A stretch of 64,000 nt of DNA, taken from positions 558,001-622,000 of the forward strand of contig CAWAHD010000002.1 in assembly GCA_963781785.1 (NCBI GenBank), read 5' to 3'. How positions within the stretch are numbered: position 1 is the stretch's first letter; each line of letters opens with the position of its first letter. Source of the DNA: CAWAHD01 sp963781785 (GTDB lineage: Bacteria > Planctomycetota > Planctomycetia > Isosphaerales > Isosphaeraceae). Below the pieces are notes generated by a model, which saw only the letters and a program-made list of their open reading frames with translations, ran no database searches and was not told where the DNA came from. The position numbers and the translations under genes were made by a program. Below are positions 19,332 through 27,468 of the stretch, piece by piece.

Positions 19332-19571
19332 ATGGAACGAATAATCCTCGATCCAAAACCGGGATCTTTGCCGGCATCTTGCCGTGGTCCAGACGGGACA
19401 TTGCGGCAAATGACTGAGGAAGAGCATCGCCGGTACATCGAGTCGGCATTGCGTCGGATTGACGAAATCGAACAGATCCCCGACAACCCGGGCGATCCTC
19501 CTGAGGAAGAGTGGATGCGCGGCATCGATGCGCTGCGTCCCCATAGGCCGCTGTTCAAGGACTACTACTGA
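19332..19571 (+). CDS. Putative antitoxin partner of a PIN-domain protein
   Basis: A 79-residue protein starting MERIILDPKPGSLPASCRGP, with an acidic, helical C-terminal half (EEHRRYIESALRRIDEIEQI) and the end ALRPHRPLFKDYY. ATG 19332 has GGAGG (19316-19320) eleven bases upstream. It ends three bases before the PIN-domain gene, the usual layout of a toxin-antitoxin pair with the antitoxin first. No known antitoxin DNA-binding fold (RHH, AbrB, Phd) is evident, so the role rests on context. Confidence 0.6.
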   Translation: MERIILDPKPGSLPASCRGPDGTLRQMTEEEHRRYIESALRRIDEIEQIPDNPGDPPEEEWMRGIDALRPHRPLFKDYY

Positions 19572-19574
19572 GTC

Positions 19575-20033
19575 ATGCGGGAGATCGTGCTTCTTGACTC
19601 CGGCCCGCTCGGACTGGCTTGCAGGCGTCACGGTTCGCCGGTTCCGGATCAGTGCCGTGGCTGGTTCCGAGGATTGATCGCTCGGGGCGTCATGGTCGTA
19701 ATTCCTGAGATTGCGGATTACGAGGTACGGCGAGAGTTGACACGGATCGGCGCCGTTGCATCCCTTCGCCGCCTGGATGACCTGGTGACATTGGGGGGGC
19801 TTTCGTACTTTCCTGTGCTTACGCTCGAGTGGCGGCAAGCAACCCTGTTCTGGGCCGACGCCCGCCAGCACGGTTTACCAACCGCCTCGCCGGAGGCCCT
19901 CGACGCCGACGTCATCGTGGCAGCTTGCGCAGTCACGATCGGTCAACCAGGCGATCAGGTCATCGTAGCGACGCAAAATGTCGGCCACCTCGCCCGCTAC
20001 TGCGACGCCCGCTTGTGGACGACCATTGTTTAA
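19575..20033 (+). CDS. PIN-domain protein, VapC-like putative toxin
   Basis: The 152-residue product has the PIN layout: VLLDSGPLG with the first acidic residue, VVIPEIADYEVRREL with the Glu on helix 2, ALDADVIVAACAV with the third and fourth acidic positions, and IVATQNVGHLARYCDA at the end, where many PIN proteins have TxNxxHF. PIN toxins cleave RNA, often tRNA or rRNA. The gene is three bases behind its proposed antitoxin. It belongs to the group of PIN proteins seen in cyanobacteria and planctomycetes rather than to classical VapC, as far as I can judge. Confidence 0.7.
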   Translation: MREIVLLDSGPLGLACRRHGSPVPDQCRGWFRGLIARGVMVVIPEIADYEVRRELTRIGAVASLRRLDDLVTLGGLSYFPVLTLEWRQATLFWADARQHGLPTASPEALDADVIVAACAVTIGQPGDQVIVATQNVGHLARYCDARLWTTIV

Positions 20034-20197
20034 GATCTCTTGTTTCATCGAGGAACCTCCAAAACACGAACTCAAAGCCGATCTCTTTCGGAGTCGCACC
20101 ACGGTTGCGTCGACCTCTCCCACCGGGGACAATCGAGGCGAATGAAAGGCGGGACGTGCGTCAGGCGCGGGCGTTATTGCGAAAAATCCGAGTCCGT

Positions 20198-20262
20198 CGC
20201 GCTGAGTTTCGCCCGTTCAACCGTCAATAATCCATAGGTCAGCTCCGCACGAAACACGAAGG
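20198..20262 (+). promoter_or_regulatory. Sigma-gene leader element, copy A
   Basis: The 16-mer CGCGCTGAGTTTCGCC (20198-20213) and the 13-mer CGAAACACGAAGG (20250-20262) recur at 21317 and 21368 with nearly the same spacing (52 and 51 bases between their starts). Short conserved blocks CCGTCA and CATA lie between them. The element ends at the ribosome site of the ECF sigma gene. It may be an ECF-type promoter recognised by this sigma factor. Confidence 0.6.
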
Positions 20263-20272
20263 GGTTGTTCCC

Positions 20273-20806
20273 GTGCGTCCTGTGGAATCGTATCAAAGCT
20301 ACTTGTTGCTCCTGGCCCGGTTGCAGCTTGCACCTGAGCTTCAGGGCAAGCTCGACCCCTCGGACCTCGTGCAGCAAACGCTCCTGAAAGCCCATCAGAA
20401 CCGTGACCAGTTCCGCGGTTCGTCAGAGGCCGAACGTGTGGCCTGGTTGCGGACAATCCTGGCCAACACGCTGACCGATGCATTACGCAAGTTTGCGCCT
20501 AGAGCCGGCATGCGCGAGCGTTCGTTGGAGGCGTCTCTGGAGCAGTCGTCGCGCCGGCTGGAGGCGATCCTTGCGGCCGATCAGACTTCCCCGAGCCAGC
20601 GGGTCATTCACCACGAGCAGTTGATTCGGTTGGCCGACGCGTTGGCTCAGCTTCCGGACGACCAGCGGGACGCTGTCGAGCTGCGCCACCTCCAAGGGCT
20701 GGCGACGGCAGATATCGCCCAGCGAATGAATCGGAGCGTTGCGGCCATCGGTGGACTCCTCCAGCGCGGCCTGCGGGCGCTTCGGGTAAGCCTGGACGAA
20801 ACGTAG
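20273..20806 (+). CDS. ECF-type RNA polymerase sigma factor
   Basis: An intact 177-residue sigma factor. Region 2 contains KLDPSDLVQQTLLKAHQNRD and AWLRTILANTLTDALRKF, and region 4 contains LAQLPDDQRDAVELRHLQGL and DIAQRMNRSVAAIGGLLQRG. The start is GTG 20273 with AAGGGG eight bases upstream. It belongs to the planctomycete ECF group that is usually followed by a large Ser/Thr kinase, as here (kinase at 21425). The leader element in front of it is repeated in front of that kinase, which suggests autoregulation and a shared regulon. Confidence 0.9.
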   Translation: MRPVESYQSYLLLLARLQLAPELQGKLDPSDLVQQTLLKAHQNRDQFRGSSEAERVAWLRTILANTLTDALRKFAPRAGMRERSLEASLEQSSRRLEAILAADQTSPSQRVIHHEQLIRLADALAQLPDDQRDAVELRHLQGLATADIAQRMNRSVAAIGGLLQRGLRALRVSLDET

Positions 20807-20877
20807 CGAGGAGCAAACCGGATTTCGTTCTTTCCGATCCTGAGGTATTGTGGAAGAAACAAAGGAGGACAACCGTC

Positions 20878-21099
20878 ATGCCGGAACCCCTGCCATTGAC
20901 TCATGACGCAATCAAGCTGTCTCATCCGGCCGAAGATGAGGCGATCGAGGTGGCGCCGCCGGTCGAAGAAATGGGGGTGCTCAACGACGAAGTGATGATC
21001 GAGATCGCCCCAGATCGCCCCTGCGGGACGATCCGGGTGAGACTGGCGTACGCTGGGCGAAGTACGCCCATCCTGGCAGATGACCCCTGGGCTGAGTGA
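20878..21099 (+). CDS. Small acidic hypothetical protein
   Basis: A 73-residue protein, MPEPLPLTHDAIKLSHPAED..., ending in a more basic segment (TIRVRLAYAGRSTPILADDP). ATG 20878 is preceded by AAAGGAGG (20861-20868) nine bases upstream, the strongest ribosome site in the window, so it is very likely translated. No cysteines, membrane segment or known domain. It lies 71 bp after the ECF sigma gene and before the WD40 kinase, so it may belong to that regulatory unit (for example as a small sigma-binding protein). That is only inference. Confidence 0.6.
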   Translation: MPEPLPLTHDAIKLSHPAEDEAIEVAPPVEEMGVLNDEVMIEIAPDRPCGTIRVRLAYAGRSTPILADDPWAE

Positions 21100-21280
21100 A
21101 GAGGCCAGCATCGAGAACACTTGTCTCAAGCTTTCGCTCGCTACTTCATGCGCGTCGGACTACCCCAGGACATCCGTCCCTTTCGTTGACGAGCGCGGGG
21201 GTGCCGTCAGCAGCTTTTTCGGCATTGCGTTGTTCTTTCCCATCAAGAGTCACGGTGTCGAACGAAGCGAAAGGCCCAAT

Positions 21281-21301
21281 TCCGCCGCGTTATTCGGCGG
21301 A
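21281..21301. promoter_or_regulatory. Inverted repeat upstream of sigma-leader copy B
   Basis: TCCGCCG (21281-21287) and CGGCGGA (21295-21301) are perfect inverted repeats around CGTTATT. Copy A has GCGTTATTGCG at the corresponding place, which is less symmetric. It could be an operator or a hairpin that ends the small upstream gene. Confidence 0.35.
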
Positions 21302-21316
21302 GAGAAATCGACCAGA

Positions 21317-21380
21317 CGCGCTGAGTTTCGCCGTAGGATCCGTCAGAGTACATAGCTGAGCTGACCGCGAAACACGAAGG
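21317..21380 (+). promoter_or_regulatory. Sigma-gene leader element, copy B
   Basis: The same 16-mer (21317-21332) and 13-mer (21368-21380) as in copy A lie here, followed not by a sigma gene but, 45 bases later, by the WD40 kinase. See copy A for the shared blocks. Confidence 0.6.
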
Positions 21381-21390
21381 TGCCCCCGGC

Positions 21391-21414
21391 AAGAAGCTGG
21401 ACGAAACGTGACGA
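21391..21414 (+). pseudogene. Scar of a second sigma gene (last codons)
   Basis: The sequence around CTGGACGAAACGT (13 bases identical) followed by a stop matches the 3' end of the sigma gene at 20793-20805 (…SLDET-stop). Copy B of the sigma leader lies immediately upstream, so both ends of a sigma gene seem to be present with the middle missing. Confidence 0.4.
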
Positions 21415-21424
21415 AGACCAAGCC

Positions 21425-24400
21425 ATGCCTGACCAGACCAATCCCGACGATCCCAGGCGACATCGACTCGATGAAGTCATCGGCGCGTTCCTCGTCGTCC
21501 TCGACGCCGGTGAAAACCCGAACCCTGACGAATGGATGGCTCGCCATCCCGAGCTTTCCCCCGAACTTGCCGAGTTCTTCGCCGACCGAGAGCGAGTTGA
21601 CGAAGTGGTCGAGCCATTGAGGAAAGCTCCCGATACGACGACCCATGTTGCGTTCAGCCACTCGACGACCGGCGGCGACAGGGACGCGTCGGCCGCCTTG
21701 CCCAAGGGCACTCGGGTCCGCTATTTCGGCGACTACGAGCTGGAGAAAGTGCTGGGCGAGGGCGGCATGGGCATCGTCTACAAGGCCCGCCAGATCAGCC
21801 TGAATCGCGCGGTCGCCTTGAAGATGATCAGAACCGCCCGATTCGCCTCCGACGACGATCTTCGGCGATTCCAGAACGAGGCCGAGGCGGTGGCCCGGCT
21901 CGATCATCCCAACATCGTGCCGATCTTCGAGGTGGGCCAGTTCGAGGACCAGCATTACTTCAGCATGAAGCTGATTGCGGGAGAGAGGCTCGACAAGCGG
22001 CTGAAGGATTACGTCGCCGACCCGCGGCGCGCGGCACGCTTGGTGGCTGTGACGGCAGGCGCAATCCACCACGCTCATCAGCGTGGCATCCTTCACCGTG
22101 ACCTGAAGCCAGCGAACATCTTGATCGATTCCGACGGGCACCCTCACGTCACCGATTTCGGCCTCGCCAAGCGAGTAGATAGGGATAGCGAGCTGACGCG
22201 CTCCGGCGCGATTGTCGGCACGCCGGCCTACATGGCCCCGGAGCAGGCCTCGGGCAGTCGAGGGGCGGTGACGACCTCGACCGACGTCTACGAGTTGGGG
22301 GCGGTCCTGTTCGCGCTCTTGACCGGGCGCGCGCCGTTCGGAGGGGCGACGGTTCTGGACACGCTGGAGCAGGTGCGCGAGCGGCCGCCTGAGCCGCTGC
22401 GGAAGCTCAACCCGCGAGTGCCGCGCGACCTCGAAGTCATCTCCCTGAAATGCCTGGAGAAGGACCCGCGCCGACGTTACGCCAGTGCCGATGCACTCGA
22501 CGAGGATTTGAAGCGGTGGTTGGCCGGCGAGCCGATCGCGGCGCGGCCAGTGGGGAACGCGGCGCGGGCGTGGATGTGGTGCCGGCGCAACCCCATCGTG
22601 GCCGGGGCGGCGGCACTGGTGGCGGCATCGCTCGTAGCCGCGTCCCTGCTGTCGCTGCTCTACGCGAACGAGCAATACCTGCGAGCCACCGAACAAGCGG
22701 AGGCCAGCGCGACGATCAGCGGATTGAACGTGAGCCTTGAGAAGGAAAGGAACGATCTCAAGACCTCAGTCGCGGACTTGAATCGCCGCTTGGCGATGCT
22801 CTGCTTCGAACGCGCCCAGCGCGCATTTGATAGCGGGCAGGTTAATCACGGTCTACTCTGGCTGGCCGAGACCTGGCGATACGCCCTCCAAGCGGACGAC
22901 CGTGCCTGGCAACACCTGGCTCGTGCGAATCTGTCCTATTGGCGGTACCAAGATCCGGAGATCAGGAGCGCTGTATCCCATTATCTAGCCTGTAGCCCTG
23001 ATGGAAAGACGATCCTCGCGGGAGGTGAGGGCACGTCCGTGCGGTTGTGGGACGTCGATTCCGCGCGACCGATTGGCCAACCCATGGTCCCAGAAGAAGG
23101 GCTCATCCGCTCCCCGGTTTTCAGCCGTGACTGCAAGACGATCGTCACCACAGGCGGAGCCAAGACGGCGCGGCTGTGGGACGCTGCCACCGGACTTCTC
23201 GTCGGTCAGCCCTTGGTGCATCAAGACTTCGTTACCTCGACGGCATTCAGCCCCGACGGCAAGATCGTTCTCACGGGGAGTATGGACCGGACAGCTCGCC
23301 TCTGGGATGCCCGCACAGGACGGCCCATCGGTGGGCCAATGGTCCATCATGACCCGGTCTGGTCCGCTGTGTTCAGCCCTGACGGCAAAACCATCTTGAC
23401 TGAGGGCAGCGGCAAGGCAGCGCGGCTCTGGAATGCAGCGTCTGGTCAGCCAGTCGGCAAGCCGCTGGAGCACCAGAACTCGTCTAGTTTGCTCCAGACA
23501 TTCAGTCCGGACTCGAAGACTGTCCTCACGGCGGGCTCGGACAGAACGGCACGGCTGTGGGATGCAGCAACGGGCCTGCCGATCGGCCCGCCCATGGTGC
23601 ACCAAGCCTTCATCCAATCTGCGGCATTCAGCCCGGACGGCAAGACCATCGTCACCGGGAGCTCTGACATGTCGGCGCGGCTGTGGGACGCCGTAACGGC
23701 TCTTCCGATTGGTCCACCGCTCGAGAACGAAGGCTCGCCCTGGTCACCGCAGGAAACTCACGTGTCGTTTAGCCCTGACAGTAAGACCTTTGTCGTCAGA
23801 AATTCTGGGGGCGCCAGCGTGCGTTTGGGGAATTCCGCCACCGGTCTGCCCGTCGGCAAGCCACTGGAGCATCAAGGCCGGGTGTCTTCCGTGGCGTTCA
23901 GTCCCGACGGCAAGACCGTCGCGACGGGGAGTTGGGACAGGATGGTGCGCCTCTGGGACGCAGCGACCGGACTGCCCGTCGGTCCGGCCATAATGCATAA
24001 AGACGCGGTGATCGACGTAGCGTTCAGTCACGAGGGAACGGCCATTGTGACCCGTACTGCCGACGGGACAGCTCGGAAGTGGAATGCCACTACCGGTTCG
24101 CCTTTGGGCCAGCCCGTCGAATTCCCTAGTCGGGCCCAATTCACGTTCAGCCCCGACGGGGATAGGGTGCTGACCGTAGGTGAGGAAGTCGCCGAGAAAG
24201 CGCAGCTCTGGGACGTCTCGACCGGTTTGCGCGTCGGTCAATCCATGGAGGATCCAGACGCCATCAGGGGCGCGGCGTTCAGTCCGGATGGCAAGACCAT
24301 TCTCACGGTGAGCCAATCGAACACCCTGCGTCGGTGGAGCGCAGCCACCGGACGACCCGTCGGTCAGCACATGGATTTGGGGGAAATCACCGGACAACCC

Positions 24401-26335
24401 CCCGCTGGGCAATTGCCGAGCTTACAGCTAGGCATATCCTTGATGTACAGCCCCGACGGCAGGAGCTTCGTCACCATCGATTTCGGGCGGACGGCTCAGC
24501 TATGGAAGGCGGACTCCGGTCAGTCAATCATGAGTCAGACCGATGCCCTTGTCGCGGTGTTCAGCCCGGACGCCAAAGTCCTCGTCACCGGGGGCACCGA
24601 CAAGAAGGCTCGCTTGTGGGATGCTTCCACGGGCCAGTCCATTGGCCAGTCCATGGAGCACCAAGGCGCAGTCTTGACCGCGGCATTTAGTCCCGATGGA
24701 AAGACAGTCCTGACTGGTAGCGACGACAAGAAGGCTCGGCTGTGGTATGCCGCCTCCGGTCAGCCAATTGGTCAGGCTCTGGTGCATCAAGCGGCCGTTC
24801 GGTCCGTGGCGTTTAATCGGGGCGGTAAAACTATCCTCACCATGCCAAACAATGCGATGAGAGTCTGGGATGTCGCCACAAGCCGGCTCATCGGTCAGCC
24901 GATCGTACAGGGAATCAATAGCCGTTGGGCGTTCAGCCCCGACATGAATACAATCCTGACGGGCGGCTTTGACAGCCCAGCGCGGCTGTGGGACGCTGCT
25001 ACGGGCCAGCCCATTGGACCCCCGCTACTACAACATCAAGAGAAGCTCATTGCCGCGGCATACAGTCCCGATGGCATAACGATCGCTACCGAGAGTGTAA
25101 GTGCGGCAGAGATGGGGAGTGGGTTCGGCGATCCCAGCACGGCCCGATTGTGGCACCTCCCCGCGCCTATGGATGACGATTTTCCCCGCATCAAGGTCTG
25201 GGTCGAAACCACGACAGGTCTGGTAGTGGATGACGAGGGAAAGATCACTACCCTCGGAACTGAGGCCTGGCAGGTGCGAAGCGAGCAGCTCCGCCAGCTC
25301 GGCGGACCGCCGAAGTCCGATTCCCGGTGGCTCTTCGACCCGATTCTCTACGGTCCGGATCCGACCGCCCGCGCCCGAGCCTGGGTGGAACGAAAATGCT
25401 GGGTCGAGGCCGAAGCCGCTTTCGCCGAAGTGATACGCGCCCGGCCGCTCCGCGCAGCGGTCTGGGCAGAGCGGGGTCGATTTTACGCGATGCGGTTGGA
25501 ACCAGCGAAAGCCGCCGCCGATTTTGCCCGGGCTCTTGTTCTAGGAGACCGGCCGAGTTGGGCCCTGCGCTCTATGATGCACTCTGTGACGGAAGGTCGC
25601 GACCCGATACTTCTCGCCGACCTTGTCGCTGACGCCAAGATCTTGGATCGTGTCCTGACGCTCCTCCCTGCCGATCTAGCGGCGCTTTCCGTTGAGCTTC
25701 TCTTCCGCCGAGCGGAGCATCTTGCCCAGGAAGGTCGACTGGACCTGGCGCGGGCCGTCATCGTCCGAGCCGGCGCCCTTCCTTGGTTGGAAGCCAAGCT
25801 CTCGATTCCGGTTTTTCAGCGCGCTGAGATGTTTGCAGCACTGGGCTGCGCGGAACAGGTCTCGTACTTTCTCCGCAACTACCAGCGCACGAAGAGCGCC
25901 TCGGTGGCCAACAGCCTCGCCTGGTACTGCGTGCTGGCCCCGAACGCGGTCGACGACCCCGACGCCCCGGTCAGATTCGCCGAGCTCGCCGTGAAGCGCT
26001 TCCCTGCCGAGCAAAAGCATCTTGCCCTCAATACACTCGGCGAGGCGCTCTACCGCGCTGGAAGGTTCCAAGACGCGATCCGCCGGCTGGTGGAAGGAAT
26101 TAAGGGGCGTAAGGGGACAGAAGAACCCGCCGACTGGACCTTCTTGGCGATGGCTCACCACCGCCTTGGCCACCGCGAAGAGACCCGCCGGTGGCTCGAC
26201 AAGCTCCGAAACCACCACCCGAGCACCGACCCCAACCGGTTCTGGGACGAGCTTGAAATCCGCCTTCTCCGCAGCGAAGCCGAGGCGGTTATCCTCTACG
26301 ACCCGGTTTTTCCGGCTAACCCGTTCGCCCGCTGA
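21425..26335 (+). CDS. Ser/Thr protein kinase with about 17 WD40 repeats and a C-terminal TPR-like region
   Basis: An intact protein of about 1636 residues from ATG 21425 (MPDQTNPDDPRRHRLDEVIG). The N-terminal region is acidic and planctomycete-type. The kinase domain is complete: LGEGGMGIVYKA, VALKMI, ILHRDLKPANILI, TDFGLAKRV and GTPAYMAPEQASG. One transmembrane helix (VAGAAALVAASLVAASLLSL) lies near residue 400. It is followed by about 17 WD40 units with FSPDGKTILTGS-like starts and ARLWDAATGQPIG-like ends, enough for two propellers. The last 350 residues are helical and TPR-like (AEAAFAEVIRARPLRAAVWA, RLGHREETRRWLDKLRNHHP). It is likely an active membrane kinase with a protein-binding scaffold. 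It follows the sigma unit, as is usual in this lineage. Confidence 0.92.
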   Translation: MPDQTNPDDPRRHRLDEVIGAFLVVLDAGENPNPDEWMARHPELSPELAEFFADRERVDEVVEPLRKAPDTTTHVAFSHSTTGGDRDASAALPKGTRVRYFGDYELEKVLGEGGMGIVYKARQISLNRAVALKMIRTARFASDDDLRRFQNEAEAVARLDHPNIVPIFEVGQFEDQHYFSMKLIAGERLDKRLKDYVADPRRAARLVAVTAGAIHHAHQRGILHRDLKPANILIDSDGHPHVTDFGLAKRVDRDSELTRSGAIVGTPAYMAPEQASGSRGAVTTSTDVYELGAVLFALLTGRAPFGGATVLDTLEQVRERPPEPLRKLNPRVPRDLEVISLKCLEKDPRRRYASADALDEDLKRWLAGEPIAARPVGNAARAWMWCRRNPIVAGAAALVAASLVAASLLSLLYANEQYLRATEQAEASATISGLNVSLEKERNDLKTSVADLNRRLAMLCFERAQRAFDSGQVNHGLLWLAETWRYALQADDRAWQHLARANLSYWRYQDPEIRSAVSHYLACSPDGKTILAGGEGTSVRLWDVDSARPIGQPMVPEEGLIRSPVFSRDCKTIVTTGGAKTARLWDAATGLLVGQPLVHQDFVTSTAFSPDGKIVLTGSMDRTARLWDARTGRPIGGPMVHHDPVWSAVFSPDGKTILTEGSGKAARLWNAASGQPVGKPLEHQNSSSLLQTFSPDSKTVLTAGSDRTARLWDAATGLPIGPPMVHQAFIQSAAFSPDGKTIVTGSSDMSARLWDAVTALPIGPPLENEGSPWSPQETHVSFSPDSKTFVVRNSGGASVRLGNSATGLPVGKPLEHQGRVSSVAFSPDGKTVATGSWDRMVRLWDAATGLPVGPAIMHKDAVIDVAFSHEGTAIVTRTADGTARKWNATTGSPLGQPVEFPSRAQFTFSPDGDRVLTVGEEVAEKAQLWDVSTGLRVGQSMEDPDAIRGAAFSPDGKTILTVSQSNTLRRWSAATGRPVGQHMDLGEITGQPPAGQLPSLQLGISLMYSPDGRSFVTIDFGRTAQLWKADSGQSIMSQTDALVAVFSPDAKVLVTGGTDKKARLWDASTGQSIGQSMEHQGAVLTAAFSPDGKTVLTGSDDKKARLWYAASGQPIGQALVHQAAVRSVAFNRGGKTILTMPNNAMRVWDVATSRLIGQPIVQGINSRWAFSPDMNTILTGGFDSPARLWDAATGQPIGPPLLQHQEKLIAAAYSPDGITIATESVSAAEMGSGFGDPSTARLWHLPAPMDDDFPRIKVWVETTTGLVVDDEGKITTLGTEAWQVRSEQLRQLGGPPKSDSRWLFDPILYGPDPTARARAWVERKCWVEAEAAFAEVIRARPLRAAVWAERGRFYAMRLEPAKAAADFARALVLGDRPSWALRSMMHSVTEGRDPILLADLVADAKILDRVLTLLPADLAALSVELLFRRAEHLAQEGRLDLARAVIVRAGALPWLEAKLSIPVFQRAEMFAALGCAEQVSYFLRNYQRTKSASVANSLAWYCVLAPNAVDDPDAPVRFAELAVKRFPAEQKHLALNTLGEALYRAGRFQDAIRRLVEGIKGRKGTEEPADWTFLAMAHHRLGHREETRRWLDKLRNHHPSTDPNRFWDELEIRLLRSEAEAVILYDPVFPANPFAR

Positions 26336-26475
26336 CGCAAGAACCGCTCGGGAAAGGGGGCGACTCAGAGCCTTCGACGAGGGCCCCATCCCGGCTCGCT
26401 AACCGGGGCAGCTCTTGGTAGAAACATTGAAAGGCCAGCGACTTGTCCGCTCGAATGGCCCTGTTGGATGGACGA

Positions 26476-26958
26476 TCAGAGGGTCTCGAGGATGAGATTC
26501 CCGTACAGCGCCGACAGCGTCGGCGTGCCGTCGAAAATGATCCGCAGCTTGTCCACAACGCCGGACAGTCCCAGGAGCTTTCGCGGCACCGTCGCAGCCT
26601 GGCTTGCGGTTGGAGGGGCGTCGGGGTCGCCCAGGAAGAAGCAAGGGAAGGTGAAGTCCGTGCCGTCCAATCCGACGATCCGGGCACGAAGCAACCCCGC
26701 GCGGATCTCCAGCCCGGTCTGTTTGTGGATGGCGCCTGGGGCCGCCTTCCGGGGCATGGCGAGGTCCATTCGCTTGGCGAGCCAAGCAGGCATCGTGGTC
26801 ATCTCGGTGCCGGGGTCGACCAGGAATGTGTCTGCCTTCCAATGGCCGGAATTGTCCTTCAGGAGCATGTCCAGATCGGCCCGGAGCAGAACATCCCCGG
26901 TTGCCCGGAGCTTGCGATATTGGAGCGGGACTTCGAGGCGGGTGATCAGGGGAGCCAC
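26476..26958 (-). CDS. Retropepsin-like aspartic protease domain protein
   Basis: A 160-residue protein. The segment DTFLVDPGTEMTTMPAWLAK has the D-x-G-(T/A)-x-x-(T)-x-(M/L)-P pattern of single-domain retropepsin-like proteases; Pro replaces the more usual Ser/Thr after Asp. The later strand LLGLSGVVDKLRIIFDGTP resembles the Leu-Leu-Gly-x-x-hydrophobic strand of such folds. No signal peptide or membrane segment. The start overlaps the end of the upstream gene by 13 bases, so the two are co-translated. Substrate unknown. Confidence 0.55.
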   Translation of the reverse strand: MAPLITRLEVPLQYRKLRATGDVLLRADLDMLLKDNSGHWKADTFLVDPGTEMTTMPAWLAKRMDLAMPRKAAPGAIHKQTGLEIRAGLLRARIVGLDGTDFTFPCFFLGDPDAPPTASQAATVPRKLLGLSGVVDKLRIIFDGTPTLSALYGNLILETL

Positions 26959-27302
26959 CTCCGCAGCTTCAATTGTTCGTCCAAGCTCATGTCTTTGGCT
27001 AAGGCCAGGATCTCCTCATCGCCGACCGCGAGCACGTCCGGGCCTTGCGGGGTCTCGCGGTAGGCGACCTCGAGGCCCAGATAGTCAAAGTAATAGTTCA
27101 GCGTCTGGCGACTGAGCTCTCGCACCCTCGCCTCCTCGTTCAGGGTGAAGCCGTGCTCCCTCAGCAGTTTCTCGTCCGAGGCTGCGATCTCGTCCCGGAC
27201 CTCCTGGGGTGGAACGATCAAGCCGTGGGGCAGATCCTTGGGGTGCCCGGGCAGCGTCCGCTGCAAGGATGGGGCGTTCCAGTCAATAATCTCGTTTGGC
27301 AT
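26946..27302 (-). CDS. Hypothetical protein, upstream partner of the retropepsin-like gene
   Basis: A 118-residue protein, MPNEIIDWNAPSLQRTLPGH, with a mid part LREHGFTLNEEARVRELSRQ and an end DMSLDEQLKLRRWLP. The segment YFDYLGLEVAYRETPQGPDV appears to be a small alpha/beta motif. ATG 27302 is favoured over 27362 by GGAGAG nine bases upstream. It overlaps the next gene by 13 bases. I recognise no family. The pairing suggests an adaptor, inhibitor or substrate of the protease-like protein. Confidence 0.55.
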   Translation of the reverse strand: MPNEIIDWNAPSLQRTLPGHPKDLPHGLIVPPQEVRDEIAASDEKLLREHGFTLNEEARVRELSRQTLNYYFDYLGLEVAYRETPQGPDVLAVGDEEILALAKDMSLDEQLKLRRWLP

Positions 27303-27468
27303 GAGTTGTATCTCTCCATCCCAGTCTGGGAGCTGGATGCCGGGCGGCAAATGGTCTTGCATTTGCCCCGTCCGGCCGTGATGCGGCGCGAGGTCCGCTT
27401 CGCTTCATTGATTCTACCAGAGTGAGGCCAAAAAGTGGTGATGTCGTATGTCCGCACCCAGCCATGAA

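Noticed and set aside
20034..20197. Possible RNA gene between the PIN gene and the sigma leader
   Set aside because: No promoter, stable hairpin set or T-tract could be found, and the end of this stretch is explained by the duplicated sigma leader.
22985..24412. Minus-strand frames inside the WD40 region of the large kinase
   Set aside because: They mirror the repetitive WD40 coding sequence and appear repetitive only for that reason.
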